Assembly (NCBI GenBank): GCA_027623995.1 | Contig: JAQBUF010000004.1 | Span: forward strand, 18,551 to 82,550 | Reading direction: 5' to 3' | DNA from: Nitrospirota bacterium | Lineage (GTDB): Bacteria > Nitrospirota > Nitrospiria > Nitrospirales > UBA8639 | DNA length: 64,000 bases | In this document: positions 1 through 10,170 of the stretch, one piece after another | How the letters are laid out: the number at the start of each line of letters is the position of its first letter | Position numbering within the stretch: position 1 is the stretch's first letter | Made by a program: the position numbers and the translations under genes | Notes under the pieces: generated by a model | Database searches by the model: none | What the model was told of the DNA's origin: nothing | The model's input: only the letters and a program-made list of their open reading frames with translations

Positions 1-149
1 TAGGCCTGAACCAATGGACGAATGAGTCGCAAATAGGGATCTCGTTGAAAATCTTGAATGGTGTTACGCGCCATACTTTCGCACTCTCCCCATGTCTGTC
101 AGTTTCAATGTCACCAATGTTTCATGGCCATTCCTGAGGTCAACACGCA

Positions 150-752
150 TCACTCTCCTATATCTGGATATTCGATCGACCCAGTCCGAAAAAAGGCTGC
201 TGGGTCTGGAACGATCCACGCCACGTCTTCCACAATTTCCAACAGGGGAATCTCGGCTTCTTCTGAATCATCGAGGAGGTTGTGGGTAGTCTCGGGTTCC
301 GGCTCTTCGTCAAACTCGTCATTTGCAAACAGGTCATCTTCATCTGAGAGGGATCGAAGCAAAAAATCCGTATCCCAAAAATAAATGGTGATCATGGCCT
401 CTTCGTCCACTTGGCCAATACGAAAGGCCCCTATCGTCCGTAAGGCCTGAGCATCATCTTCGACCAACTCATTATGAATCGCGCAAAAGTTCTGCAGACA
501 TTCGTAGAGCAACAACCAGTGAATATCGGTCAGCAGATAGACCGAAGCATCTCTGGTCGCCGCTAACAATTGGCCCATCATGCGAATCGCCGTATAGGGA
601 CTACAGGCCACCGAGGTATAAGGATAGAGCCCTTCCCATGAGTCAATCGCTCCCCCATCAGCCAACATTTTCACCTCGGTCATTTCACTCAACAAGGCTT
701 CTTGCAAAATGGCTTCAAACGCCGCGTCTGGTTTCGTACGAAAGTAAATCAC
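150..752 (-). CDS. hypothetical acidic protein
   Basis: 200-aa ORF with coherent acidic composition; no family recognised. Confidence 0.6.
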   Translation of the reverse strand: MIYFRTKPDAAFEAILQEALLSEMTEVKMLADGGAIDSWEGLYPYTSVACSPYTAIRMMGQLLAATRDASVYLLTDIHWLLLYECLQNFCAIHNELVEDDAQALRTIGAFRIGQVDEEAMITIYFWDTDFLLRSLSDEDDLFANDEFDEEPEPETTHNLLDDSEEAEIPLLEIVEDVAWIVPDPAAFFRTGSIEYPDIGE

Positions 753-885
753 AACAATATATTACTCCATAAATGATGGGGTATGAGCATCAATCGTCGC
801 ATGATCATTCCCCCTCAACCACCTCATGAACCATCAAAGAAAAAGGGTACACGATTCACCGATGCCTGGCGAATGCTTCTCTTTT

Positions 886-1075
886 GGGCCTGTTGAATAT
901 TTCATGCCCAAAACCCATGAATGCTCGAGATAAGACGACCAGCATCAGTGAGAGGGAATGTTCAAAAAAGTCCGTCCAGGAAGGCCGCAGTCATTTTGAC
1001 GCGCGGAGCGTACTCTCAGTACGTGAGCACGGCAAAATGGCGAGAACGCTGCTGGCGGCTTTTTTCAACATTCCC
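886..1075. repeat. modular long-hairpin intergenic repeat, copy A
   Basis: Shares TTGAATATTTCATG...CATCAGTGAG.GGGAATGTTCAAAAAAGTCCGTCCAG ... GCTGGCGGCTTTTTTCAACATTCCC with copies at 8887, 44677 and 61370; arms are an imperfect inverted repeat. Confidence 0.9.
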
Positions 1076-1206
1076 CTTTTAAACACTCCCACTGAGCGGA
1101 GCAACCCTGGCATGACATGCGGAATCATCAAGCCCTTGGCTTGAATGTAGATGGGATTATTGTGGTTTGAGAAGATCAAAAAGAAAAAAACGGCGAGAAG
1201 ACCGAT

Positions 1207-2520
1207 CTAGATGGAGGTGTGTTGCCTCTCGGGCAAAAAACACAAGTCATCTTGAACACCTTCTTCGAAGGGATTCAAGAGTCGCAACACACGAATGGGT
1301 TTTTGGCCAGACTGGCACTCTGACAAATCTACAACTCGGAAGGATAGAAGCTTTTCTCGGGTTTTACTCCACACAAGCTTCACCCTTGGAAGCATATGAT
1401 CCGCCTGGTTGATCCCAATGACCCAACCTCGCTCCCCGGTGCTCAGTTCAACCAAACTGCCCACAGGATATAAGCCCAAACATTGGATGAGGGCTTCAAC
1501 CCATTCCATGGAAAATTTCCCCTCAATGCCTAATTGATACAACCGACGAATGGCGAGCCCCGGTGGAAGTGGTGGACGCCCTCCCCGCTTGCTGACCAAC
1601 GCATCATAACGATCTACCAAACCCACGAGCTGAGATAAGGGCGAAATCGTCTTCCCTTGGCGTCCCCATGGATACCCGGCCCCATCCACCCGTTCATGAT
1701 GCTCAAGGACAATACGACGCGAGGCTTCGGCAATGTCTTCCGTGTTGGCTAAAATCGATGCGCCAAGTTTGGGGTGGGTCATATACAAATTGCGCTCTTC
1801 TGGAGAAAACGCACCTTTTTTGAAGAGAAGATTGCGTGGCAAACGAAGCTGTCCCACATCGTGGAGCAATGCGCCAATCGCCAAAGCCTGGAGTTGTTGC
1901 TCATACATTTTCGACCGATACCCCACCACTAAGGCCAACACACACACATCAACCGCATGGGAAAACAGGGAAGCATCAAATTGCATCATCCGTTGTAACT
2001 GCGCATCGGCCAGCACACAGCCCTCGCGAGCCTTAATACAATCAAATAAGGTCTGGGTCACGTTCTGCAAAGGGCCTGATTCTAAGGCCACCCCAGTTTT
2101 TATCCCCTCAAACACTCGTTTAATGGAGGAGATAGCCTCAGACCGCACTCCTTGAGCCATATAAAGCTCTTCTTCAAAAGTATCCAGGTCAAAGCTTTTT
2201 CCTAAAGATTCGTTCACCTCATCCTCTTCTGATACTCCTGGAGGTTCATGATGCATTTCGGCCAACCCGGGCATCGGAGAAGGCTCAATACTTCCCTGAG
2301 TTTTCAGGATCCCCGATTCGCAAGCGGAATCCTGCACATCAGGGCCCTGTTCGGTGTCAATAGTCACTTCCCGAACACCTGATTTCATGAGTTGACGAAT
2401 ATCGGCGTACGACTTCACCGGTCCTCGATGAAACCATAACGGAGATTTGAACCACGACTGATCCAGACCGAGCAAATGCATTCCTGGCTTGAGCTGTTCA
2501 ACGGGAATTCGTCGTTTCAT
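1207..2520 (-). CDS. HD-GYP domain protein with N-terminal DUF3391-like region
   Basis: HDVGQLRLPRN and HHERVDGAGYP motifs; N-terminus MKRRIPVEQLKPGMHLLGLDQSW. Confidence 0.88.
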   Translation of the reverse strand: MKRRIPVEQLKPGMHLLGLDQSWFKSPLWFHRGPVKSYADIRQLMKSGVREVTIDTEQGPDVQDSACESGILKTQGSIEPSPMPGLAEMHHEPPGVSEEDEVNESLGKSFDLDTFEEELYMAQGVRSEAISSIKRVFEGIKTGVALESGPLQNVTQTLFDCIKAREGCVLADAQLQRMMQFDASLFSHAVDVCVLALVVGYRSKMYEQQLQALAIGALLHDVGQLRLPRNLLFKKGAFSPEERNLYMTHPKLGASILANTEDIAEASRRIVLEHHERVDGAGYPWGRQGKTISPLSQLVGLVDRYDALVSKRGGRPPLPPGLAIRRLYQLGIEGKFSMEWVEALIQCLGLYPVGSLVELSTGERGWVIGINQADHMLPRVKLVWSKTREKLLSFRVVDLSECQSGQKPIRVLRLLNPFEEGVQDDLCFLPERQHTSI

Positions 2521-2983
2521 GCAAACCTGGTTTTTAAGGGTAGCTCAAGCAGAACAATTGGAAACAGCCCATGTAGATTGGTCTTCCAATTCACCTGCAT
2601 AAAAAAACACACATTCAGGACAAATTCTAAGAAAATTGAGTGGCAGGAAATGAACGCAACTCCTGATCAATTTGTCGGTTAAATGGGGACGACCTTGAGC
2701 CAACAACCATCTTGGTTTGTTGGTGTTTGAACTCGTTCGTTTTCGGTGAAACAGTTTACTGAGGGTTTTTGCTACTTAATTATACCTATCATAATAGTCA
2801 CAAATCTCTTAGTTTTTGAGTATTTGTGTACTTATTTCAGGAATATATTTTTCCACTATTCACCTCTTTATTTTTAAAAAAAAATCATTTTTTTCTCGAA
2901 TTGGCATTGCGACTCCGCCCTCTATTTCGTATTCTGAAATTGTCCTTTGATATCTTAGAATACATCCCCCGTCAGGATTACCA

Positions 2984-4288
2984 ATGAACCGCCATCTTGT
3001 CTGCGCTTTGCTTTTCCACCCCATCATCCTAATGATCCTTTTTGCTCTTAGCCCTCCGGTCTTGGGAGCCACAATTGGCACCCCCTTGTACCAACCAAAG
3101 ACCCCACCGAGTGCTATGGACTATCAGGAGGGCCTCTCTGCGCTGGCTAAGGGGGATCTTGATATGGCGAAACACGCCTTTCTGGCCACATTGGATAAAA
3201 CTCCTGCCCACGTAGGAGCAATGGTCGGGTTGGCTGAAATAGCCCTCAAGCAAAAGTCCCCAAAGGTCACGGAACAATATATTCAACAAGCGCTGGAAGT
3301 GGCCCCCAAAAATGCCTTAATTCATCAACTGTGGGGCAGACACCTTACCCAACAGGGCCGGCTTGAAGAAGCCGAAGCCGCGTACCAACGTAGCATCGAA
3401 TTAGAACCTAAACTCCTACGACTTCACTTGGAACTGGGAGATTTTTATCTCCAACGATCCAACCAGCCTGACAAAGCCATCACCGCCTACCAAGCCGCCC
3501 TGGCCTTACAAGCCTCCCATGCTGGTGCGCATTTTGGTCTTGGTTCGGCATTGGCCAACACCGGGAAAATTGACCAAGCCGTTTTAGAGTTTCAAGAAGC
3601 AGGACAGTTAGCCCCTGACAACCCTCTTCCTTTTTTTGCCCTAGGGCGAATCCATATGACGCGGAAGCAACTTGACGACGCCAGGAAATTCTTCGACAAA
3701 GCCATTCTCGCCCAACCTAAATTTGTTCAAGCATTCATGGCACGAGGAGACGTTTCGATTCTCCAAGCACAAGACGCCAAAGCCTTGGAAGATTATGAAG
3801 CTGCTCGCACACTCGCACCACGCATTCCTGGGTTACACGTCAAAATCGGACTCCTTCACGAACGAAACAAACGTTTTGATCAAGCCATTGACTCGTTTCG
3901 TACGGCCATTTCGATCAATCCAAACCAGCCCATTGCGCTCAACAATTTGGCGTGGATATCCGTCCAACATAACGCTCATTTGGATGAAGCCGTCACATGG
4001 GCCGAACAAGCCGTGGCCCTCGCTCCAAAGAGTAGCGCCTTTCAAGACACGTTGGGCTGGGTGTACTGGAAACGAGGAGAATTGGAGAAAGCTGCGGAAG
4101 TCCTTAATAGAGCAACAGGGTTAAAACCTGAGCAGGCGGAAATTTTTTACCATTTGGGAGTCGTGGAGGCGGAGCGCGGAAAAACCGAAAAGGCTGTGAC
4201 CGCCCTAGAAAAGGCTTTGGCCCTGAATGCCAAATTTACCGATGCTGAAGATGCCCGCAAACGCCTCGAATCACTTCAACATCCCTAG
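2984..4288 (+). CDS. secreted tetratricopeptide repeat protein
   Basis: N-terminal signal-like segment then repeated TPR motifs. Confidence 0.88.
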   Translation: MNRHLVCALLFHPIILMILFALSPPVLGATIGTPLYQPKTPPSAMDYQEGLSALAKGDLDMAKHAFLATLDKTPAHVGAMVGLAEIALKQKSPKVTEQYIQQALEVAPKNALIHQLWGRHLTQQGRLEEAEAAYQRSIELEPKLLRLHLELGDFYLQRSNQPDKAITAYQAALALQASHAGAHFGLGSALANTGKIDQAVLEFQEAGQLAPDNPLPFFALGRIHMTRKQLDDARKFFDKAILAQPKFVQAFMARGDVSILQAQDAKALEDYEAARTLAPRIPGLHVKIGLLHERNKRFDQAIDSFRTAISINPNQPIALNNLAWISVQHNAHLDEAVTWAEQAVALAPKSSAFQDTLGWVYWKRGELEKAAEVLNRATGLKPEQAEIFYHLGVVEAERGKTEKAVTALEKALALNAKFTDAEDARKRLESLQHP

Positions 4289-4315
4289 CCCTCACTGACC
4301 GCTGCAACCGTCACA

Positions 4316-4807
4316 CTAGACAATCCAAGGAATCAACTTATGGCTACGGGTTTGGTACTCCCGATAATCGGGGAAGGCGTTCATCAGCAACACTTCTTCA
4401 TATTGGAGTTTCAAAAACAAATCGACCACTAATAGGCACCAGACCAACCCTCGCCAAAGGGAAAACTCTTCAATGACCAGAGCCAACGTCAGCAGCAATA
4501 ACGCCGTATACATTGGATGCCGAATCCATCGATACGGTCCCCCCGTTTGAAGAGGACTCTGCGGTTTAATCTCCGGCAATGCACTGAGATGTCGAAGCTT
4601 CATGGTCCAGAGTGCCCACACGACAAGAAGTCCCCCTAGCATTTCGAGCAGCAACAGTGCCGGAGTTTCCGCAACCCAAGGGCCTGTGGCAAAAATCCAT
4701 CCAAGGCAAATAAATTGCACACCGACAAAAACATAGGACTGGATTCGATGACGAGATTGACTCACGCTTCGACCTTCTCTTGAATGATTTGTTCCAACGG
4801 ATGCCAC
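4316..4807 (-). CDS. isoprenylcysteine carboxyl methyltransferase-like (ICMT/PEMT) membrane protein
   Basis: GPYRWIRHPMYTALLL and FPDYREYQTRSHKLIPWI motifs. Confidence 0.75.
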   Translation of the reverse strand: MASVGTNHSREGRSVSQSRHRIQSYVFVGVQFICLGWIFATGPWVAETPALLLLEMLGGLLVVWALWTMKLRHLSALPEIKPQSPLQTGGPYRWIRHPMYTALLLLTLALVIEEFSLWRGLVWCLLVVDLFLKLQYEEVLLMNAFPDYREYQTRSHKLIPWIV

Positions 4808-4918
4808 AAGCTCTTGAGGAAAAGAACCGCCACGATGCAGCCCACCCTCAAGCGCCCAATCCTATCCGGCGACAAAGTATAATGGCTCTACATGCCGCTT
4901 TAACATGAGGACGCCTTC

Positions 4919-6054
4919 GTGAAGATTCACGCCATGAAATCGATTCAAAAATTCTTAGGCAAACCCTACATGCCGTTCATCTCATTTTGTGCTGGGGTTA
5001 CCTACGACACCTTTACCCTCACCCGAATTGATCGACTGTTCGATAATCTCTTTTTGCTCCTGTATGTGACACTCCTCGGCACCTTGATCATTTTCACAGG
5101 ACGGGCACAGTTAGGGCAATGGCCAATAATGCCACGGCAAAGTTCTCCATGGTCGGTTCTTTCCCTTCTACATAAGACTCGTCCTTATCATGTTCCGGCG
5201 TTACATTTTCTCTTTGGCAGCCTGTTCAGCGCCTACGCGATTGTCTATTCGAGAAGCGCATCGTTTAATTCCTCAGCCATTTTCCTCGCGGTCATAGTCA
5301 TTGTCCTCATCCTGAATGAATTTTTTCACAGCCGCCTTTCAAGCCTCACCGTGCAAACCACCCTGTACGCCTTGGTGACGTTTAGCTTCTTCACGTTTTT
5401 TCTTCCCGTGGTCACTGGCTATATGAACACCCTCGTGTTCTTGATCGGTGTGGCCTCACCATGGCGGTGGTGATTCGAGTCGTGACGCTGACCTACCGAG
5501 GCGTCTCCACACCATCTCAATGGACGGCCATGTTCACCAGCCTTCCCGCGATAGGCTTGGTCGCAGTATTCACCGGATTTTATTTTTTGAATTGGATACC
5601 CCCCGTTCCGCTCTCTTTGAAATTCGCAGGCATTTACCATCAGGTTGAAAAGACCAATGGTTCCTATCGTCTGACCTTTGAAGAAGGAGCGTGGTACGAA
5701 TGGATGAAGGACTCCGATGATGTCATCCGAGGAGAAGGCCCAGCTTATTGCTTCATCTCCGTGTTCGCACCCACTAGCCTGGAAACCACGATTTACCATC
5801 ATTGGCAATACCGCCCCTTTCCAAAAAGCGAAACCACCAACAAGCGCCCCTTCCACACCACCGACCGCATTCCCATCAACATCTCCGGAGGCCGCGAATC
5901 CGGCTACCGCAGCTATACCGTTAAACAACACCTCTCCCCAGGAGAATGGCAAGTGAGGATCGAAACTGAAGATGAACTCGTCATTGACCAAATAACCTTT
6001 ATGGTTGAAGCCAATAACATCCAATTACGAAAGCTGGAAACAAGAATGTACTAA
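4919..6054 (+). pseudogene. DUF2914 membrane protein split by a single-base frameshift
   Basis: ORFs 4919-5473 (TM region) and 5461-6054 (DUF2914-like domain) join as ...FLIGVGLTMAVVIRV... if one G is added at GTGTGGCCTCACCATG near 5453. Confidence 0.75.
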
Positions 6055-6060
6055 CAATGG

Positions 6061-6468
6061 CTACTCATAGCGATATCCGCCACTAATGTGCCGTTCAAAT
6101 GTTGAGGCTAGGCCAATGTGATTACGGTAAATGGAGGACTCCACGATTTCTTTATTGTTCGGCGCGAGTTCACCTGCGGTTTGGAAATGGTTCTTGGCTT
6201 GATCATGCTGGCCAAGTTTGTGCTCAGTTAGGGCGAGGTTAAAGTGGGCTTCTGGTAACTGTGGATCATCTTTCACTGCTGCAAGGAAATGTTCCTCTGC
6301 GGCCTTCCAGTTTCCATCGTTGTAGAGTTTAATTCCTTCAAGATTGTGCTGAGCCGCTGTGGGGCTTGATATGGGCAGGACCGCGAGAGGGCCAGATTTT
6401 GTTGCGCATCCTGAGATAATCGATAAGAATCCTAGAATCATGAAGCTATAAATTATTCCTCGTGGCAT
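6061..6468 (-). CDS. TPR-containing lipoprotein
   Basis: Lipobox-like LSIISGC and TPR motifs. Confidence 0.75.
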   Translation of the reverse strand: MPRGIIYSFMILGFLSIISGCATKSGPLAVLPISSPTAAQHNLEGIKLYNDGNWKAAEEHFLAAVKDDPQLPEAHFNLALTEHKLGQHDQAKNHFQTAGELAPNNKEIVESSIYRNHIGLASTFERHISGGYRYE

Positions 6469-6573
6469 ACATTGTCCTCCTAAATTTTTCGTCCCTTCTC
6501 AATTGCTCCAAATTTTCAATAACCGGCTGTTCCCCATTGTAGCCAGAACAACATTACGATACCATGCCGATCC

Positions 6574-7965
6574 ATGACACATGACGTGTTAATTATTGGT
6601 GGCGGATCGGCAGGGTATGCTGCCGCACGGACTGCTCGCGACGAAGGGGCAAACGTGGGCATTATCGACCACGGCCCATTGGGTGGGCTCTGTATTCTCC
6701 GCGGATGCATGCCGACTAAAACCATTCTTCGTTCTTCCGATATTATTTCGCTGATGAAGCGAGCTCAAGAATTCGGCCTCTCTCCGGTCACGGCCAAGGC
6801 CAATCTCTCAGCCATCATTGATCGTAAGGCTCGGCTCATTGGCGAGTTTGCGGATGATCGCATTCAGGCATTGAAGGATTCACGTTTTACCTTGTACGAA
6901 GAACGAGCCCACTTTAATTCACCACATGAAGTGCAGGTTGGTTCTCAGACGCTCACGGCCAAGGCGTTTATCATATCAACAGGGTCGGTGGTCTCGCGCA
7001 TTCCTATCCCTGGACTTGAAGAAGTGGGATACATCACGAGTGATGAGGCATTGGAAATGCGCGACCTGCCTCAATCAATGATCGTCCTTGGTGGTGGGGC
7101 TGTCGCGGTTGAACTCGCTCAATTCTTTTCTCGTATTGGAACAAACGTCACCCTCATTCAACGTAGTCGGCACATCATGTCTGATGGAGATGAAGACCTC
7201 GCTCGCCCGGTCGAAGCTCGATTCCGCGAAGAGGGCATGACCGTATTCACCAACACACAACTTCATCGATTCACTCAGGATGGCACACAAAAGGTGGCGC
7301 ATTTTGAACACGACGGAGAAGAAAAAACAGTTGCTGCGGATGTCGTCCTCCAAGCTCTTGGCCGACAACCGAATATCGATGGCTTACATCTTGAAGCTGC
7401 GGGGGTCCAAACGGAAAAGGGCAAGGTCGTTGTTGATGACACGATGCGTACCAATCACCCACATATTTTTGCCGTCGGCGACGTCAATGGCATCCAGGAA
7501 ATTGTGCACATTGCAATCGAGCAGGGAGAGATTGCAGGTTGGAATGCCATACACCCGAACGACTCACCACGCCGATATGACGATCGGTTAAAAACCCAGG
7601 TCGTCTTTACCGACCCACAAGTGGCGAACGTTGGCCTGAGCGAAAAAGAATGCCGGAAAGAGCAGGTTGCATACATGACCGCCTCCTATCCATTTAACGA
7701 CCATGGAAAGTCTATGACGCTTGGTGAAACCCATGGGCATGTGAAACTCCTCGCCGACCCTCTTACCGGAACTCTCCTTGGAGCTCATATAGTCGGACCC
7801 GAAGCGGCTGAACTCATCCATGAACTCATTGCCGTGATGTATTTCTATGGCACAGTGCATGACCTGATGCGAATCCCCCACTATCACCCCACCTTAGCCG
7901 AAATCATTACCTATCCTGCGGAAGAATTGCTCGGACGGATTCCTAAGTCACCTCGCACCTCATAA
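6574..7965 (+). CDS. FAD-dependent pyridine nucleotide-disulfide oxidoreductase
   Basis: GGGSAGYAAAR, GGLCILRGCMPTK redox motif, C-terminal dimerisation domain. Confidence 0.88.
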   Translation: MTHDVLIIGGGSAGYAAARTARDEGANVGIIDHGPLGGLCILRGCMPTKTILRSSDIISLMKRAQEFGLSPVTAKANLSAIIDRKARLIGEFADDRIQALKDSRFTLYEERAHFNSPHEVQVGSQTLTAKAFIISTGSVVSRIPIPGLEEVGYITSDEALEMRDLPQSMIVLGGGAVAVELAQFFSRIGTNVTLIQRSRHIMSDGDEDLARPVEARFREEGMTVFTNTQLHRFTQDGTQKVAHFEHDGEEKTVAADVVLQALGRQPNIDGLHLEAAGVQTEKGKVVVDDTMRTNHPHIFAVGDVNGIQEIVHIAIEQGEIAGWNAIHPNDSPRRYDDRLKTQVVFTDPQVANVGLSEKECRKEQVAYMTASYPFNDHGKSMTLGETHGHVKLLADPLTGTLLGAHIVGPEAAELIHELIAVMYFYGTVHDLMRIPHYHPTLAEIITYPAEELLGRIPKSPRTS

Positions 7966-8730
7966 CTTCGAGCCAACTTCTTTTGCCCCACACCAAGAAC
8001 ACTGGACTTCTGAAGTAGGCAATTGAATAGGAGCCTGTGTCATTTCTTCAGAAACAGGCGCTTCTCCTTGAATGAGTCGTACCCACCAGGCCGATTTATT
8101 CTTGAGAATTAACTTCGGCAAAAAGAGAAACAGTCCGGCCAACAGCAATCCCGACAAAATGATCGGCCACTGCATTGTCGGGACACTGCCACCCAAATAG
8201 GTCAGGGCAAACGTCGACGGGATCATGCCAAATAGGGTGGCGATCGCAAACACTTTCAACGACATCTTCGTCAAGCCTGCGCCATAGCTCACAATATCGA
8301 ATGAAAAAATCGGAAGGAGACGCGCGACAAACACCAACCCCATCAAATGGTGATCTGAACACTTTTCACAAAAGTTCGCATTGGTTTTTAACAAACGCCC
8401 CAGCACTTCCCTTCCCAAAGCCCGTCCAATGAGAAAACTGAGAATGGCGCCAATCTCCGCCCCAGTCACGGCATACACCATGCCCCAGAACGGTCCAAAC
8501 GTAATTCCGGCGGCAATGTCTAACGGCAAACTAGGAATTGGGCTGACGACCACCGCGAGCACCATGAGCCCGATAAAGACCACCGGCCCCAAACTGCCCA
8601 TGGCTTTCAATTGATTCACGACGAAGTCTGGATTCAACAGGGCTTCCACATCAACCAGCTGAAAGATCCCGTATGCTCCGAAAACCAAGATGAGCAATAT
8701 CGCCAATTTCACCATATGAGAAATTCTCAT
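7960..8730 (-). CDS. TVP38/TMEM64 (VTT domain) family membrane protein
   Basis: Multi-TM with FLIGRALGRE and RLLPIFSFDIVSYGAGLTKM motifs. Confidence 0.82.
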   Translation of the reverse strand: MRISHMVKLAILLILVFGAYGIFQLVDVEALLNPDFVVNQLKAMGSLGPVVFIGLMVLAVVVSPIPSLPLDIAAGITFGPFWGMVYAVTGAEIGAILSFLIGRALGREVLGRLLKTNANFCEKCSDHHLMGLVFVARLLPIFSFDIVSYGAGLTKMSLKVFAIATLFGMIPSTFALTYLGGSVPTMQWPIILSGLLLAGLFLFLPKLILKNKSAWWVRLIQGEAPVSEEMTQAPIQLPTSEVQCSWCGAKEVGSKL

Positions 8731-8886
8731 TCAGTCATTCCTCGGATTGAAAGTGTTCAACAACGAAACTTTCACAAGTCAGGTGTGAACCTTTGAAATG
8801 AGCCTTGCGCCCTTGAAGGGGAAAGCCTAGGCTTTTTCATTCCATTTTGTCACACTCTTATTCATCTGGAGTAAAGTGACGGCATT

Positions 8887-9239
8887 GGGCCTGTTGAATA
8901 TTTCATGTTCAATGGCCATAGATGCTTCAGGACCACAACCGACATCAATGAGGGGGAATGTTCAAAAAAGCATGGCCTGAGTCTTACCGAAGGGTTCGTC
9001 CAGCAAGGCCGCAGCCGTTCCCGGCCTTCGTAGCTCACTTCGGCGGAGTAGGCTTGACGCGCGGAGCGTACTCCCAGTACGTGAGCGCGAGCGGCGCAAA
9101 GCGCCAAGTCTGCGAGCCCGAAGGTCAGGCAAAATGGCGACCAATTTGCCTGTGCGAGCCGTTTTGGCAAAGCCAGAGAACGCCGCTGGCCTGCCTGCCG
9201 TAGCCTCGGCAAAGGCTGGCGGCTTTTTTCAACAGTCCC
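8887..9239. repeat. modular long-hairpin intergenic repeat, copy B (expanded)
   Basis: Same ends as copy A with a longer core containing extra GC-rich hairpin modules. Confidence 0.88.
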
Positions 9240-9341
9240 GCATTGTAACGGTTAAAACGATTGAAAGACTGTAGATGCAATGGCCGACATTCACCACCTG
9301 ACACTGTCGCACTTTCCCAACAAACATTACGGAGCCTTCAA

Positions 9342-10082
9342 ATGGCCACCCCAACAACGGAGACAATCATGACGACCTCGCCCCAACCTGATACCGCCCC
9401 TAATCCTATGGGAAAAATCCTTCTCCTCATAGTTCTTGGGTTGGGAATTGGGGCATTTATCTATTTTGACCTTGGTCAATTTTTCTCTCTCGATGCGCTC
9501 AAGAGCAACCGCGATAGCCTCCTCGCCTATACCGAGGCCAACTTTGGCACGGCCATGGGATTGTTCATTCTGGCGTATATTGTACAAACCGGGTTTTCCT
9601 TGCCCGGCGGTGCCATCATGACACTCGCCGGTGGATTTTTATTCGGGAGTTTTTTGGGAACGCTGCTCGTGAATGTCGGTGCGACGACCGGTGCGACTCT
9701 TGGGTTTTTATCCGCACGGTATTTACTGCGGGATTGGGTTGAAAAGAAATTTGGCGATCGGCTGGAACCCATTCAAGCCGGTTTTGCTCAAAACGCCTTT
9801 AGTTACCTCATGACCTTGCGGTTAATTCCGGCATTTCCTTTCTTTTTGGTCAATCTCGTGTCCGGATTGACTCGCATCAAAATCGGAACCTATATCACCG
9901 CGACCTCGCTCGGCATCATTCCGGGGAGTTTCGTTTTTGCCTTTGCCGGTCGCCAACTTGGCACAATCAATTCACTAGGAGAAATTGCATCTCCTCCAGT
10001 ACTCCTGGCCTTTACCTTACTAGGCTTATTGGCCCTCATGCCCATTGCCTATCGGAAATTCACCAAAAAGATAGACTCATAA
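9342..10082 (+). CDS. TVP38/TMEM64 (VTT domain) family membrane protein, second copy
   Basis: Multi-TM with LSARYLLRDWVEKKFG and LRLIPAFPFFLVNLVSGLTRI motifs; start chosen at ATGGCCACC. Confidence 0.82.
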   Translation: MATPTTETIMTTSPQPDTAPNPMGKILLLIVLGLGIGAFIYFDLGQFFSLDALKSNRDSLLAYTEANFGTAMGLFILAYIVQTGFSLPGGAIMTLAGGFLFGSFLGTLLVNVGATTGATLGFLSARYLLRDWVEKKFGDRLEPIQAGFAQNAFSYLMTLRLIPAFPFFLVNLVSGLTRIKIGTYITATSLGIIPGSFVFAFAGRQLGTINSLGEIASPPVLLAFTLLGLLALMPIAYRKFTKKIDS

Positions 10083-10170
10083 TAGAAGCAACCATTTCCA
10101 TCAAACCCACGACTCACAAATATAACAAATTTCAAAAGGACCATTGTTGGCCTTTGAGGAAGGACCATTC

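Noticed and set aside
884-1144. ORF encoding ...[48 protein letters not shown]
   Set aside because: Lies inside the noncoding hairpin repeat; similar ORFs at 44726, 61364 and 8958 arise from the same repeat and break with module changes.
8862-9212. 116-aa minus-strand ORF
   Set aside because: Also inside repeat copy B; composition follows the palindromic repeat.
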